From the NCBI GenBank assembly GCA_049115495.1, contig JAGDZV010000004.1, positions 310,001-374,000 on the forward strand: 64,000 nt of DNA, given 5' to 3'. Positions 1 through 8,766 of this stretch are shown piece by piece. Source of the DNA: JACPUW01 sp049115495. GTDB lineage: Bacteria > Bacteroidota > Bacteroidia > CAILMK01 > JACPUW01. Numbering within the stretch: the first letter of the stretch is position 1; every line of letters starts with the position of its first letter. The notes beneath the pieces were generated by a model. It saw nothing but the letters and a program-made list of their open reading frames with translations, searched no databases and had not been told where the DNA came from. A program made the translations under genes and the position numbers.

Positions 1-362
1 CCTTCCATAGCTGCACTCATGGTACCTGAATAAAGTACATTAATTGATGCATTTGATCCGTGGTTAATTCCTGAAACCACAAGATCAGGTTTTTTGTGTA
101 ATACTTGATCTACTGCTACTTTAACACAATCTGCGGGCGTGCCTGAGCATTGATAACTTTCTATACCTTCAAAAAGGTCTATTTTTTCAAGCCTAATAGG
201 CTTTGTAATGGTAACTGCGTGACCCATGGCACTTTGAGGACTATCAGGAGCAACCACTACCACCTTTCCAAGCTCCTTAACTACATTAATTAAGTTTTTA
301 ATTCCAGGGGCGGTAATGCCGTCATCATTGGTTACAAGTATTGTAAAATCTGTTTGGCTCAA
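1..362 (-). CDS. surE: 5'/3'-nucleotidase SurE, N-terminal part (cut by window edge)
   Basis: SurE removes phosphate from nucleoside 5'- and 3'-monophosphates in the cytoplasm. About 120 N-terminal residues are present; the rest lies beyond the left edge. Visible motifs are the metal-binding VTNDDG loop near residue 10, followed by APGI, then VVVVAPDSPQSAMGHAVT and, further on, SGINHGSNA and LYSGTMSAAMEG, all typical of the family. The start is taken as TTG at 362 because an in-frame stop lies five codons... two codons upstream (TGA then GAA) and no ATG precedes the first conserved strand. A TACCTTTG box at 381-388 on the same strand would put transcription start about 14 nt before this TTG, which supports the choice. 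The gene is divergent from the FG-GAP protein gene at 476. Confidence 0.93.
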   Translation of the reverse strand, partial: MSQTDFTILVTNDDGITAPGIKNLINVVKELGKVVVVAPDSPQSAMGHAVTITKPIRLEKIDLFEGIESYQCSGTPADCVKVAVDQVLHKKPDLVVSGINHGSNASINVLYSGTMSAAME

Positions 363-380
363 TTCTCAAGAATTTGGGTT

Positions 381-388
381 CAAAGGTA
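381..388 (-). promoter_or_regulatory. Putative Bacteroidota -7 box for surE
   Basis: Reads TACCTTTG on the minus strand, a full match to the TAnnTTTG consensus. It sits 19 nt upstream of the proposed TTG start of surE. No clear -33 element was recognised, so this is a motif match only. Confidence 0.5.
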
Positions 389-475
389 TCATTGAAATTA
401 TTGAAGATTCTAAAAACAACATAAATCACAAAAGAGGTTTTACGTTCTAACTATATTTACTTTAAAATTCACATC

Positions 476-2710
476 ATGAATAAACTATCGCTACTGCTGT
501 TCTTGTTCTTTTTCTCTTTTGCTTCTCACATTTTTGGGCAAAAAACTATAGTTAGAAAGTTTGCCTTTGACCCCAGTAGTGGTCCGGCACTAATAGAGAA
601 TGGCGATACATCTTATTCAGCTTTTACCGGTGGTTTTCATAAACCATATTTCAACAATATAGATATCAATCTTGATGGAATTCAAGACCTTTTGGTTTTT
701 GATAAGGAAGATTATCAAACCATAATTTACATAGGCAATGGAGACTCCTTAAACCCAGAGTTTATGTTGGCTCCTGAATATGAATTCTTATTACCTAAGC
801 TGTATGCATGGGTAAAAGTTTTGGATTTTAATGGAGATGATAAGCCAGATATTTTTACATCGAACAATATAGGAGGGGTAATGGTGTACAAAAACACTTC
901 TACAAGCAAAGAAATAAAGTTTGAATTATATAATGATGATTTAAAATATTTCGACGTTGAAATTCGATTTTACACCCCGCTTTTTGTGGCGCCAAGTGAT
1001 GTGCCAGCGGTAGACGATATTGACGGTGATGGCGATCTTGATATTCTTGCTTTTGATAGTGGCGGTGGTAACATTACTTATTATCAAAATCAAAGCATGG
1101 AAGTATACGGGCATAAAGATAGTTTTAACTTTTTGGTGCCTACCTTTTGCTGGGGGCGTTTTCAAGAATCTGATACAAGTAACGAGATTGTTTTTGCGCC
1201 TACGTGCTATTTGTATAAAAATGCAAAACATGCAGGGAGTAATATGCTAACCCTTGATATTGATAATGACGGCGATAAAGATTTGCTATTAAGTGATGTA
1301 TCTTATGAAACGGTAATTCTACTAGAAAATGGCTGGAATCCAAATTCAAGCAACGGCCATAACCGCGATACTATGATAAAGGCCTACACTAATTTTCCAT
1401 CTTACGATAAGCCAATTGAGGTAGACCTGTTTCCTTCAATTAGCTATTGCGATATAAACTTTGACGGAGCCAATGATCTTGTTTTGGCTCCAACATCTCA
1501 AGAAATAAATTTTGTAGTAAGAAATACATGGGCGTATGAGAACATAGGAACAGGCAAAAAACCAAGGTTTAAGTTTTCTACAGACGAGTTTTTACAAGAA
1601 GGTACAGTTGAAACTGGTGAGTTTAGCAAACCTGCAGTATTTGATTATGATGGAGATGGCGACTTTGATCTAATAGTGGCTTCTCCAACACCTTATACAA
1701 ACTTTGAATACGATAAAGCTTACTATCGCTTATTCTTGTACGAAAACGTAGGCACAAAACAAGACCCCTTATTTAAGCTCATAGATGAAGATTATTTGGC
1801 TCTTGCTGGGCAAAAACATGTATATGTTAACCCTGCTTTTGGCGATGCTGATAATAATGGAACAATAGATTTATTGCTGGGTCTTGAAAACGGCAAAGTT
1901 GCCTTTTACCCAAACTCAAATACACCAGATAAAGCGGCAGATCTTAAGTTTAGCACCTTGTCTTTCATGGATATTGACCTATCAGCCCAATCGGCTCCGT
2001 GTGTGTATGATGTAAATGGAGACGGTGATAATGATTTATTGCTTGGGAGTATAAATGGAAAATTGGCTTACTACGAATGGGATCAAGACCTTGACTCTTC
2101 AATATTAGTTTCCAACGAGTTCTTAAATATAAGCGTAGGGCATCCAGTTGCCGGAATCGGTTTTTCAGTTCCTAGAATTGGTGATTTTGACGATGATGGT
2201 AATGATGAATTGGCAGTGAGTAACAGTTTTGGTAAGGTTTCATTTTTCATGAATTTTACTTTTGATAGCGAAGGATATTCTGAAGAAGATGTAATTCTAA
2301 ATAGATTTATTGGCGATGTTGCAGAGAAAGATTTTGGCGCCAATTTGTCAATTGAGATTGCCGACTTAAATGGCGATACCTTATCTGACCTTATTGTGGG
2401 CGGAAAAAGGGGAGGTGTGCAAATAGCCTATGGAAAAAATGTGATAATAACTGGGGTGTTAAAACCAAGAAACAACTTAGAAATAGAAGTTTTTCCAAAC
2501 CCCGCAAAATCTTCGGTAGTAATTAATTGGACCAATAAGCATGAATTTGCTCAAGTTCAATTAATTGACTTAAGCGGAAAAGAAGTGCATTTTCAATCAA
2601 TAACAAAAAATAGCACATTATCAATTGAACAGCTTGATAAAGGACTCTATGTTTTGATGTTAAATTTTAATGATGGAACATCAGTTGCAAAGAAATTCTT
2701 AAAGGAATAG
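476..2710 (+). CDS. Secreted FG-GAP/VCBS repeat protein with T9SS type A sorting domain
   Basis: Predicted exported or surface protein of 744 residues. It opens with a signal peptide (MNKLSLLLFLFFFSFASHIFGQ). About ten FG-GAP/VCBS-type repeats follow, each centred on an Asp-rich calcium-binding-like loop such as DINLDGIQDLLVF, DIDGDGDLDILAF, DYDGDGDFDLIVA and DVNGDGDNDLLLG. Such repeats usually fold as beta-propellers. The last ~75 residues (from LEIEVFPNPAKSSVVINW to VAKKFLKE) match a type A T9SS C-terminal sorting domain, so secretion by the type IX system is inferred. No catalytic domain is visible; binding or adhesion is a guess. It starts a run of four plus-strand genes ending at 5654. 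Confidence 0.85.
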   Translation: MNKLSLLLFLFFFSFASHIFGQKTIVRKFAFDPSSGPALIENGDTSYSAFTGGFHKPYFNNIDINLDGIQDLLVFDKEDYQTIIYIGNGDSLNPEFMLAPEYEFLLPKLYAWVKVLDFNGDDKPDIFTSNNIGGVMVYKNTSTSKEIKFELYNDDLKYFDVEIRFYTPLFVAPSDVPAVDDIDGDGDLDILAFDSGGGNITYYQNQSMEVYGHKDSFNFLVPTFCWGRFQESDTSNEIVFAPTCYLYKNAKHAGSNMLTLDIDNDGDKDLLLSDVSYETVILLENGWNPNSSNGHNRDTMIKAYTNFPSYDKPIEVDLFPSISYCDINFDGANDLVLAPTSQEINFVVRNTWAYENIGTGKKPRFKFSTDEFLQEGTVETGEFSKPAVFDYDGDGDFDLIVASPTPYTNFEYDKAYYRLFLYENVGTKQDPLFKLIDEDYLALAGQKHVYVNPAFGDADNNGTIDLLLGLENGKVAFYPNSNTPDKAADLKFSTLSFMDIDLSAQSAPCVYDVNGDGDNDLLLGSINGKLAYYEWDQDLDSSILVSNEFLNISVGHPVAGIGFSVPRIGDFDDDGNDELAVSNSFGKVSFFMNFTFDSEGYSEEDVILNRFIGDVAEKDFGANLSIEIADLNGDTLSDLIVGGKRGGVQIAYGKNVIITGVLKPRNNLEIEVFPNPAKSSVVINWTNKHEFAQVQLIDLSGKEVHFQSITKNSTLSIEQLDKGLYVLMLNFNDGTSVAKKFLKE

Positions 2711-2713
2711 GTC

Positions 2714-2721
2714 TAAATTTG
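2714..2721 (+). promoter_or_regulatory. Putative -7 box for marC, giving a nearly leaderless transcript
   Basis: TAAATTTG matches TAnnTTTG exactly and ends five bases before the marC ATG at 2727. With the usual spacing, transcription would begin at or next to the start codon. No -33 element is evident. Confidence 0.4.
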
Positions 2722-2726
2722 CGCCA

Positions 2727-3365
2727 ATGAATGATTACGGAATGTATTTATTGGGCGCACTTGCTACCTTGTTTTCGGTGGTGAACCCCATTAGTACTAT
2801 GCCGGTTTTTTTAGCACTAACCGTAAATTCTGATAAAGAACACCGTGACCTAATGGCTCGCAAAAGTGCGGTTCTAATGATTTTAATACTCATTGGTTTT
2901 CTTTTAGCCGGTTCCTTTATTCTAAAGTTTTTTGCCATAAGTTTAGAAGGAATTAGAATAGCAGGTGGTTTGGTAATAGTAAGAGCAGGTTACGCATTGC
3001 TTAATAGCATTGAAAAACCAAACTTATCTCAAGAATCTAAAACTGAGGGGCTCACAAAACCTGATATATCTCTTACACCGTTGGCAATTCCTTTGCTTGC
3101 TGGACCGGGCTCTATGGCAGCCGTAATTAGCATGAGTACCAAGGCTGATGATATTGTGAGAATGGTCTTAATTGGGTTATCAATCATTATAGTTGCTTTT
3201 ACCGTGTTCATTTCCTTTAAATACTCGGCTAAAGCACTACCTATTATTGGTACATCTGGTCTTGAAGCACTCACTAAAATTATGGGTTTTATTACCATGG
3301 CCATTGGAGTCCAGTTTATAATGAATGGTGTACTTCCAATTCTAAAAATGGCCAATGCTGTTTAG
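2727..3365 (+). CDS. MarC family (UPF0056) inner-membrane protein
   Basis: A 212-residue polytopic protein of the MarC/YhgN family, normally about 200-220 residues with six transmembrane helices. The first segment carries the conserved NPISTMPVFLALT stretch. The second half repeats the pattern with PLAIPLLAGPGSMAAVIS, the paired half-motif typical of the family. Biochemical function is not established; the historic link to multiple antibiotic resistance in E. coli was not upheld. Its last codons overlap by 11 nt the start of the subtilase gene, which suggests translational coupling. The start is the first ATG after the preceding stop; MNDY at 2727 leads directly into helix 1. Confidence 0.88.
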   Translation: MNDYGMYLLGALATLFSVVNPISTMPVFLALTVNSDKEHRDLMARKSAVLMILILIGFLLAGSFILKFFAISLEGIRIAGGLVIVRAGYALLNSIEKPNLSQESKTEGLTKPDISLTPLAIPLLAGPGSMAAVISMSTKADDIVRMVLIGLSIIIVAFTVFISFKYSAKALPIIGTSGLEALTKIMGFITMAIGVQFIMNGVLPILKMANAV

Positions 3366-4998
3366 GGCAGTCGTTTTTCTTTTCATTGTTTTTATAGCAC
3401 AGGCAGCAAAGGCTGATAAATACTATATTTATTTTGCTGATAAGGCTGGCCAAACCCTTGACCCTTATGAGTATTTTAATACAAAGGCAATTGAGCGTAG
3501 GGTAAAGTGCCGAGTTCCATTGGTTCAAAAGTCTGACTTACCGGTAAATCCTAATTATATAAGTCGCATAGAAGAGTTAAGTGATAGCCTTTCTGTTGTG
3601 AGCAGGTGGTTAAATATGGTTTGTGTGTATGCAAATCATAACGGTATCGAAGAAATTAGAAAGTTGCCTTTTGTTGATCTTGTAGAAAAAGCAAAGTCAC
3701 GATGCTTGCTTTTGTCTAATAGTGACAGCATAAACGCCTTAGGAGACGATGAAAAATTATCATTGGCGTATCAGCTTAATAGCCTTGGCTATCAAGAATA
3801 CAAGGCACGTAACTATACTGGTAGCGGTGTAACCATTGCAGTTTTTGATGCCGGTTTTACAAAAGCAAACGAGCATGTTGGCTTGGCTCATTTAAATGTT
3901 CTTAGTTCATACGATTTTGTACAAAAGGATAATAACCCTTTTCATGGAAGCACACATGGTACTAGTGTACTAGGCAATATAGGAGGCAGGTACAATGAGC
4001 AACCAATTGGAATGGCTCAAAATGCCAATTACTTATTGGCAAGAACTGAACGTCATTTTTTAGAAATGGCATCAGAAGAAGAAAATTGGCTTGCGGCGGC
4101 AGAATGGGCTGATAAAAATGGCGCTGATATTATTAGCAGTTCATTAGGATACACTAATACAAGGTATTTTAGAGAAGATATGAACGGAACAAGTTTGGTA
4201 GCCAAAGCAGCCATGCTGGCCTTTTCTAAGGGAATAATTGTAGTTAACTCAGCCGGTAATGAAGGTGATAATGAATGGAAATACATTGGAACACCTGCAG
4301 ATGCCGATAGTGTTTTAGCTGTAGGAGGCGTAAGCCCAAAAACTGGATTAAGAATTGATTTTAGCTCTTACGGACCAAACGCTAAAGGACAACTAAAACC
4401 AAATGTTACGGCCTGTGCCAAAACATTTACATGTAGCCCCAGCGGATATGAGATAGCATATGGCACTTCATTTTCCGCACCTCTGGTGGCAGGTTTTATT
4501 GCCTGTGCCATTGAAGCCAAACCTAATTTAAATCACAAGCAATTATTCGAGCTAATTCAGCAAAGTTCACATCTATATCCTTATTCAGATTATTCTCACG
4601 GTTATGGTATTCCGCAGGCAAAAGCCATTTTCGGCCAAATGGATTCAATTAAATATGAATATAAGATTGAGTCTTTTGGTAAAAATAGCTTCCACATAAT
4701 TCCAAAAGACTCAAGCAAAGTGAATAAAGACTCATTTTGTACTTATTTTAAAGAAGTAAGAATCCATACCAAAATTGAAACTATTAGTGGTAAAACCTTA
4801 TACTATTCTGCGGCAAATCCATGGTTCGATTGGAGAGAAAATATAAACTCGTGGCCCAGGGCAAACATTTATACTTCAATTCAGCACGTAGAACCTGATA
4901 AGAAATATGTGATAACGGTATTTGCAAAAGGTTTTCAGGCAAAAAAAGAATTTACATGGCAATCAAACGATTACTACTTTTCATCACCTTCGGAATAG
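3355..4998 (+). CDS. Exported subtilisin-like serine protease (S8 family)
   Basis: A 547-residue secreted protease. A signal peptide covers about residues 1-20 (ending AQAAKA). The S8 catalytic triad is complete: Asp165 in AVFDAGF, His201 in HGTSV and Ser372 in YGTSFSAP, with oxyanion Asn302 in SAGNEG. An N-terminal region of ~130 residues before the catalytic domain resembles a prodomain. After the catalytic domain (to about residue 430) there is a beta-rich tail of ~110 residues with no obvious T9SS sorting domain, so its final location is unclear. The start at 3355 overlaps the end of marC, and the 3' end overlaps the next gene by 43 nt. Substrates are unknown. Such Bacteroidota S8 proteases are often exported nutrient-scavenging or maturation enzymes. 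Confidence 0.88.
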   Translation: MLFRAVVFLFIVFIAQAAKADKYYIYFADKAGQTLDPYEYFNTKAIERRVKCRVPLVQKSDLPVNPNYISRIEELSDSLSVVSRWLNMVCVYANHNGIEEIRKLPFVDLVEKAKSRCLLLSNSDSINALGDDEKLSLAYQLNSLGYQEYKARNYTGSGVTIAVFDAGFTKANEHVGLAHLNVLSSYDFVQKDNNPFHGSTHGTSVLGNIGGRYNEQPIGMAQNANYLLARTERHFLEMASEEENWLAAAEWADKNGADIISSSLGYTNTRYFREDMNGTSLVAKAAMLAFSKGIIVVNSAGNEGDNEWKYIGTPADADSVLAVGGVSPKTGLRIDFSSYGPNAKGQLKPNVTACAKTFTCSPSGYEIAYGTSFSAPLVAGFIACAIEAKPNLNHKQLFELIQQSSHLYPYSDYSHGYGIPQAKAIFGQMDSIKYEYKIESFGKNSFHIIPKDSSKVNKDSFCTYFKEVRIHTKIETISGKTLYYSAANPWFDWRENINSWPRANIYTSIQHVEPDKKYVITVFAKGFQAKKEFTWQSNDYYFSSPSE

Positions 4999-5654
4999 TT
5001 ATAAATACAGTTTACGCACAAGAAGGCAGCATAGTAGAAAATGTAGATACCAATGGTTTAATTACCACTGGAACTGGACCAAATCGGCCACTTTATTTAA
5101 GCGCTTATTATAATTTTGGCTTCACCTTAAATGGTGGTGACGATAAATTAATGGAACTTGGAAGTGTACCCGGAACACTTTATGGTTTAGGGCTACTTGG
5201 TAAAGTAAGATTGAATAGAGCTCTTTCTTTAACGGGAGGTATAGATTATACTAGGTATTCGAATTTTGATAGCGAACGTTCTACCTTGATTTTTCATAGA
5301 GGTAGGCAAATGTGGAACAACCTTAATTACGTAGCTGGTCTTCACATAAGTTTTCAAAAGAAAAGAGGGAATATCTTAGGTCCTTTTTTATCGATCTATG
5401 CAATTTGGTCTCATTCAATGGTTGCCAAGCAAAGAATTAGGCAAGTAAACGAAGTAACAGATGTAAAGAAAATAACCATTTATAAAGGTAGCATGCCTAC
5501 CAATAGGTTGAGTTTAGGTTATGGGGTAGAATTTGGGTTAAACAGAATGTCTATATTCTATCAATCAATAAACAATGATTGGAGTGTAAAATATGAAAGT
5601 AACATAATGTTTATGACAAATGGGGCTTTGGGTTTTCGTATTTATCTCAATTAG
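4956..5654 (+). CDS. Small outer-membrane beta-barrel protein, function unknown
   Basis: A 232-residue protein with a clear signal peptide (MAIKRLLLFITFGIVINTVYAQ, cleaved after residue 21 or 22). The rest alternates polar and hydrophobic residues with many aromatic strand ends and finishes in GALGFRIYLN, as expected for an 8-10 strand outer-membrane barrel. No specific family was recognised. The start codon lies 43 nt inside the end of the protease gene. This ATG is supported by the signal peptide that follows it. The overlap suggests co-translation with the protease, so the two may act together at the cell surface, but that is inference. The gene converges on pyrH with an 8-nt overlap at 5647-5654. 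Confidence 0.7.
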   Translation: MAIKRLLLFITFGIVINTVYAQEGSIVENVDTNGLITTGTGPNRPLYLSAYYNFGFTLNGGDDKLMELGSVPGTLYGLGLLGKVRLNRALSLTGGIDYTRYSNFDSERSTLIFHRGRQMWNNLNYVAGLHISFQKKRGNILGPFLSIYAIWSHSMVAKQRIRQVNEVTDVKKITIYKGSMPTNRLSLGYGVEFGLNRMSIFYQSINNDWSVKYESNIMFMTNGALGFRIYLN

Positions 5655-6357
5655 AAACTACGGTTCCTATCGCATCACCTTCAACCAGCTTTTTAAGGTT
5701 TCCAGTTGTGTTAATATCAAATACTATAATGGGCATTTCGTTCTCTTTACACATAGTAAAGGCTGTCATATCCATTACGTTTAGGCGTTTTTCGTAAGCC
5801 TCGTCAAAAGAAATTACTTCATACTTTTCAGCTTCAGGATCCTTCATAGGGTCAGAAGTGTAAATACCATCAACCTTGGTACCTTTTAGAAGTACATCAG
5901 CATTAATTTCTACTGATCGTAGGGCGGCTGCAGTATCAGTTGTAAAGTATGGATTACCTGTTCCGGCACCAAAAATTACTACTCTACCTTTTTCCATGTG
6001 CCTAATGCTTCTGCGGCGAATAAAAGGCTCAGCTACTTCAGAAATGTTTAGTGCAGTTTGCAAACGAGTGTATACGCCAATTTTTTCAAGTGCACCTTGT
6101 AAAGCCATACCATTCATTACGGTAGCTAGCATTCCCATATAGTCAGCTTGAGAGCGTTCAATAAGGCCATCTTTGGCAGCTTGCATTCCACGAAAAATAT
6201 TACCCCCACCAATTACAACACAAACTTGAACTCCCATATCAACTATGGTTTTTATTTCGCTTGCATAATGACTAAGTGCGTTGGTTTCAATTCCAAATTC
6301 GCTTTTGCCCATTAGTGCCTCGCCACTTAACTTTAGTAATACCCGTTGAAACTTCAT
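5647..6357 (-). CDS. pyrH: UMP kinase
   Basis: PyrH phosphorylates UMP to UDP with ATP, an essential cytoplasmic step in pyrimidine nucleotide synthesis. The 236-residue length is normal for the bacterial amino-acid-kinase-fold enzyme. Motifs seen in order: KLSGEALMG (phosphate-binding strand, near residue 10), VIGGGNIFRG (about 50-60), GTGNPYFTTDTAAALR (about 130-145) and GTKVDGIYTSDP (about 155-170). In most bacteria pyrH follows tsf and precedes frr. Here an arylsulfotransferase-like gene lies between tsf and pyrH, and downstream of pyrH is a convergent beta-barrel gene, not frr. Confidence 0.97.
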   Translation of the reverse strand: MKFQRVLLKLSGEALMGKSEFGIETNALSHYASEIKTIVDMGVQVCVVIGGGNIFRGMQAAKDGLIERSQADYMGMLATVMNGMALQGALEKIGVYTRLQTALNISEVAEPFIRRRSIRHMEKGRVVIFGAGTGNPYFTTDTAAALRSVEINADVLLKGTKVDGIYTSDPMKDPEAEKYEVISFDEAYEKRLNVMDMTAFTMCKENEMPIIVFDINTTGNLKKLVEGDAIGTVVSN

Positions 6358-6493
6358 TTCTTGAATTTGGAGAGCAAAGAAACAGGTTAATTGCTGAAAA
6401 AGGCAAAATGATGATTGGGAAATTTGAAATTCTTAAATACAAGTAATTTGTGGAATGTACTCGAAAAAGTTTGTTGATAATTTCCTTGATGAT

Positions 6494-7786
6494 TTATCTA
6501 AAACTCTTCTCACCGTATCTAATAACTCTAGTCCAATTAGGTAGGTGGTGATGTCCTTCGTGCTGAGATTTTTGAATGTTCTTGTAAATCACTTCATCAT
6601 TTTTAAGAACCCACAAAAGGCCTTGGTTTTGCTCTTCAACAAAAAATGTCTCCTCATCTAGAAACTCCATCAAGCCTTCATTCTTAGTGAATATTCTGTT
6701 GGCTCTAAAAATTGAATCACCAACTATTTCAAATTCTTGATTCGATAAGTCGTAAGTCACAATGTTTGAATAAAAACTTCCGGCAATTTCTAATCGAGAT
6801 GTGTCTGTATGTGCTTTCCTGCTTTGCACGTGCATGTCAACAAAAGTGTTGTTGTTAAATATGGCCAGGGTACTATCATTCAAAAAGTCAACGTCATGCT
6901 GATTTATAAAAGGTCCTTCAATTAGATTTATAAGTTCATTGGTAGAAGGGCGATAATGCAAAATGCAATGAATATTTCTAAGACTTATAAATACGTCATC
7001 CTCTTTGTAATACCTTGTAGTTTTTAGTGCTGGTTGAACATCGTTTAAGTGTAAAGGCTCATCAGTTTCAGCTGATTTTAATAAGTAGTTGCCAAGGTTA
7101 TTCTCTCTTAGTATCGCTGTTATTGATTTGTCGTAAATAATTTCACCTGTTTGGTTGCTGTATTTTGTAATCCGATAATCATTGTAATACATACTCCTAC
7201 CATCAATAGTATAGCTACCAGATGCTTTGCCTGGGTAAATAGTACAAACCCAAATATCACCTTCATCGTTAAGGTTCATACCATGATGCATTACTAGAGA
7301 ATCATTATTCCATAGCTCGTTTCCATTAGAATCAAGCTTAAACATACCGGGCCGCATATGGTAGTAATAGTGATAGATTAACGAACCATCTTGTTCTTGA
7401 TAAATAGGGTTTATAATTCTACCAGTTTCGCCCCACGGATTTTCTACATTCCATGTTCTTAAAATAGAATCATTTCTAAGGTTTATCAAAGCCACAGTTC
7501 GTGAATCATCGTCTTCACTAAGGCTAGTAAGTACAATTAGATCTTTATCTAGCTTGTTCGTTTTTTCAAACTTTTCATAAGTGGGTAAAAATGTTTTAGG
7601 AAACCTTTTTACTTCTTCTACCGACTCTTCAAAAAGATCAGGAAAAGAGTACATAAACTTTATGGGTTCGGTAAGTATCCCAAATTTTTTGTTTTTTGTT
7701 GAAACCTGATTAACCATCCAACCAAAAAGGGCTAGTATAAAAAGTGCAATAATTATGTATGAAAAAATGGTAATTACTTTCTTCAT
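6494..7786 (-). CDS. Membrane-anchored arylsulfotransferase-like protein (ASST1)
   Basis: A 430-residue protein with one N-terminal membrane helix (residues 7-26) and a large domain expected to face the periplasm. Motifs match the arylsulfate sulfotransferase family, a six-bladed propeller that moves sulfate from a phenolic sulfate to another phenol without PAPS. These are HHGMNLNDEGDIW (His167/168), HLNDVQPAL (His246), ISLRN (Arg270) and INQHDVDFLND (His297). They line up with the His-His-Arg-His set known for uropathogenic E. coli ASST. A C-terminal SQHEGHHHLPNW motif is shared with the paralogue at 49097-50371 (same order, similar length). Donor and acceptor are unknown. It is separated from tsf by a terminator, so it has its own transcription. 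It may be a non-catalytic relative, but conservation of all four residues argues against that. Confidence 0.8.
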   Translation of the reverse strand: MKKVITIFSYIIIALFILALFGWMVNQVSTKNKKFGILTEPIKFMYSFPDLFEESVEEVKRFPKTFLPTYEKFEKTNKLDKDLIVLTSLSEDDDSRTVALINLRNDSILRTWNVENPWGETGRIINPIYQEQDGSLIYHYYYHMRPGMFKLDSNGNELWNNDSLVMHHGMNLNDEGDIWVCTIYPGKASGSYTIDGRSMYYNDYRITKYSNQTGEIIYDKSITAILRENNLGNYLLKSAETDEPLHLNDVQPALKTTRYYKEDDVFISLRNIHCILHYRPSTNELINLIEGPFINQHDVDFLNDSTLAIFNNNTFVDMHVQSRKAHTDTSRLEIAGSFYSNIVTYDLSNQEFEIVGDSIFRANRIFTKNEGLMEFLDEETFFVEEQNQGLLWVLKNDEVIYKNIQKSQHEGHHHLPNWTRVIRYGEKSFR

Positions 7787-7853
7787 TTACTTACGATTTA
7801 TCAATTGGACTTTGTAAATAGTTCTTATTTCAATGCGAAGTTATTCAATAAAA

Positions 7854-7877
7854 AAAGGGAGCTATAAAGCTCCCTTT
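7854..7877 (-). terminator. Intrinsic terminator of the rplM-rpsI-rpsB-tsf operon
   Basis: Perfect 10-bp stem (AAAGGGAGCT with AGCTCCCTTT) and 4-nt loop. On the minus strand it is followed by a run of T (complement of the A tract at 7847-7853). It lies just after the tsf stop codon at 7905 and before ASST1. Confidence 0.9.
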
Positions 7878-7904
7878 AAATATTAGAATGTGGTTAATTC
7901 TTAA

Positions 7905-8735
7905 TTAAGCTCCGATTCCTAATCTACGGAAAGCGGTAACGGTTAAGTTAGCATCTACTGACTTAAGCATTTTCTCAACATTCATAGATGAGTCTTTAAC
8001 AAAAGCTTGGCTCAACAAAGTGTTCTCTTTGAAGAATTTACCCAATTTACCTTGAGCAATTTTTTCAACCATATGCTCTGGTTTGCCTTCAGCTAGAATT
8101 TGCTCTTTAGCAATTGCTAACTCACGATCAATTGCTTCTTGAGCAATACCGTTCTTATTAACAGCCATTGGGTTCATAGCAGCAATTTGCATTGCAGCGT
8201 CTCTACCAGCATTGCTAGCATCGTCGCCACCTACAGTAAGGCCAACTAATACACCAATTTTGTTACCAGCATGTATATAAGAAACAACGTTTTCAGCTTC
8301 AAGAGTAGCGTAATTGCCGATTTCTATCTTCTCGCCAATTTTCGCCATATTGTCAAGCAATACATCTTTAATAGTTGATCCGTCAAGTTCGCAAGCTAAC
8401 AAAGCATCTTTATCAGCTGGGAAATTGCTCATAGCAACATTTGCGAATTTTTCGGCAAGCGCTACGAAATCAGCGTTCTTGGCAACAAAGTCAGTTTCGC
8501 AATTAAGCTCAACTACTATTCCCTTTTTGTCGTCATCAGATGTAAGTGCTACTACAACACCCTCATTAGATTCACGGTCGCTTCTCTTATCAGAGATTTT
8601 TTGACCCTTCTTGCGCAAATAGTCAATTGCGGCTTGCATGTCGCCATCGTTTTCTTGCAGGGCTTTCTTGCAATCCATCATCCCCGCGCCGGTGGCTTTT
8701 CTCAATTCGTTTACTTGACTTGCTGTTATAGCCAT
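7905..8735 (-). CDS. tsf: Translation elongation factor Ts
   Basis: EF-Ts is the guanine-nucleotide exchange factor that regenerates EF-Tu-GTP. The protein has 276 residues, close to the family norm. The N-terminal UBA-like segment holds TGAGMMDCKKAL (about residues 16-27). The next conserved block is VVELNCETDFVAKN (about 75-90), and the C-terminal part ends in the dimerisation region. It follows rpsB by 31 nt in a ribosomal operon and is followed by an intrinsic terminator. Confidence 0.97.
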   Translation of the reverse strand: MAITASQVNELRKATGAGMMDCKKALQENDGDMQAAIDYLRKKGQKISDKRSDRESNEGVVVALTSDDDKKGIVVELNCETDFVAKNADFVALAEKFANVAMSNFPADKDALLACELDGSTIKDVLLDNMAKIGEKIEIGNYATLEAENVVSYIHAGNKIGVLVGLTVGGDDASNAGRDAAMQIAAMNPMAVNKNGIAQEAIDRELAIAKEQILAEGKPEHMVEKIAQGKLGKFFKENTLLSQAFVKDSSMNVEKMLKSVDANLTVTAFRRLGIGA

Positions 8736-8766
8736 TGTTTTATTTCTTAATGGTTAGAAATTACTT

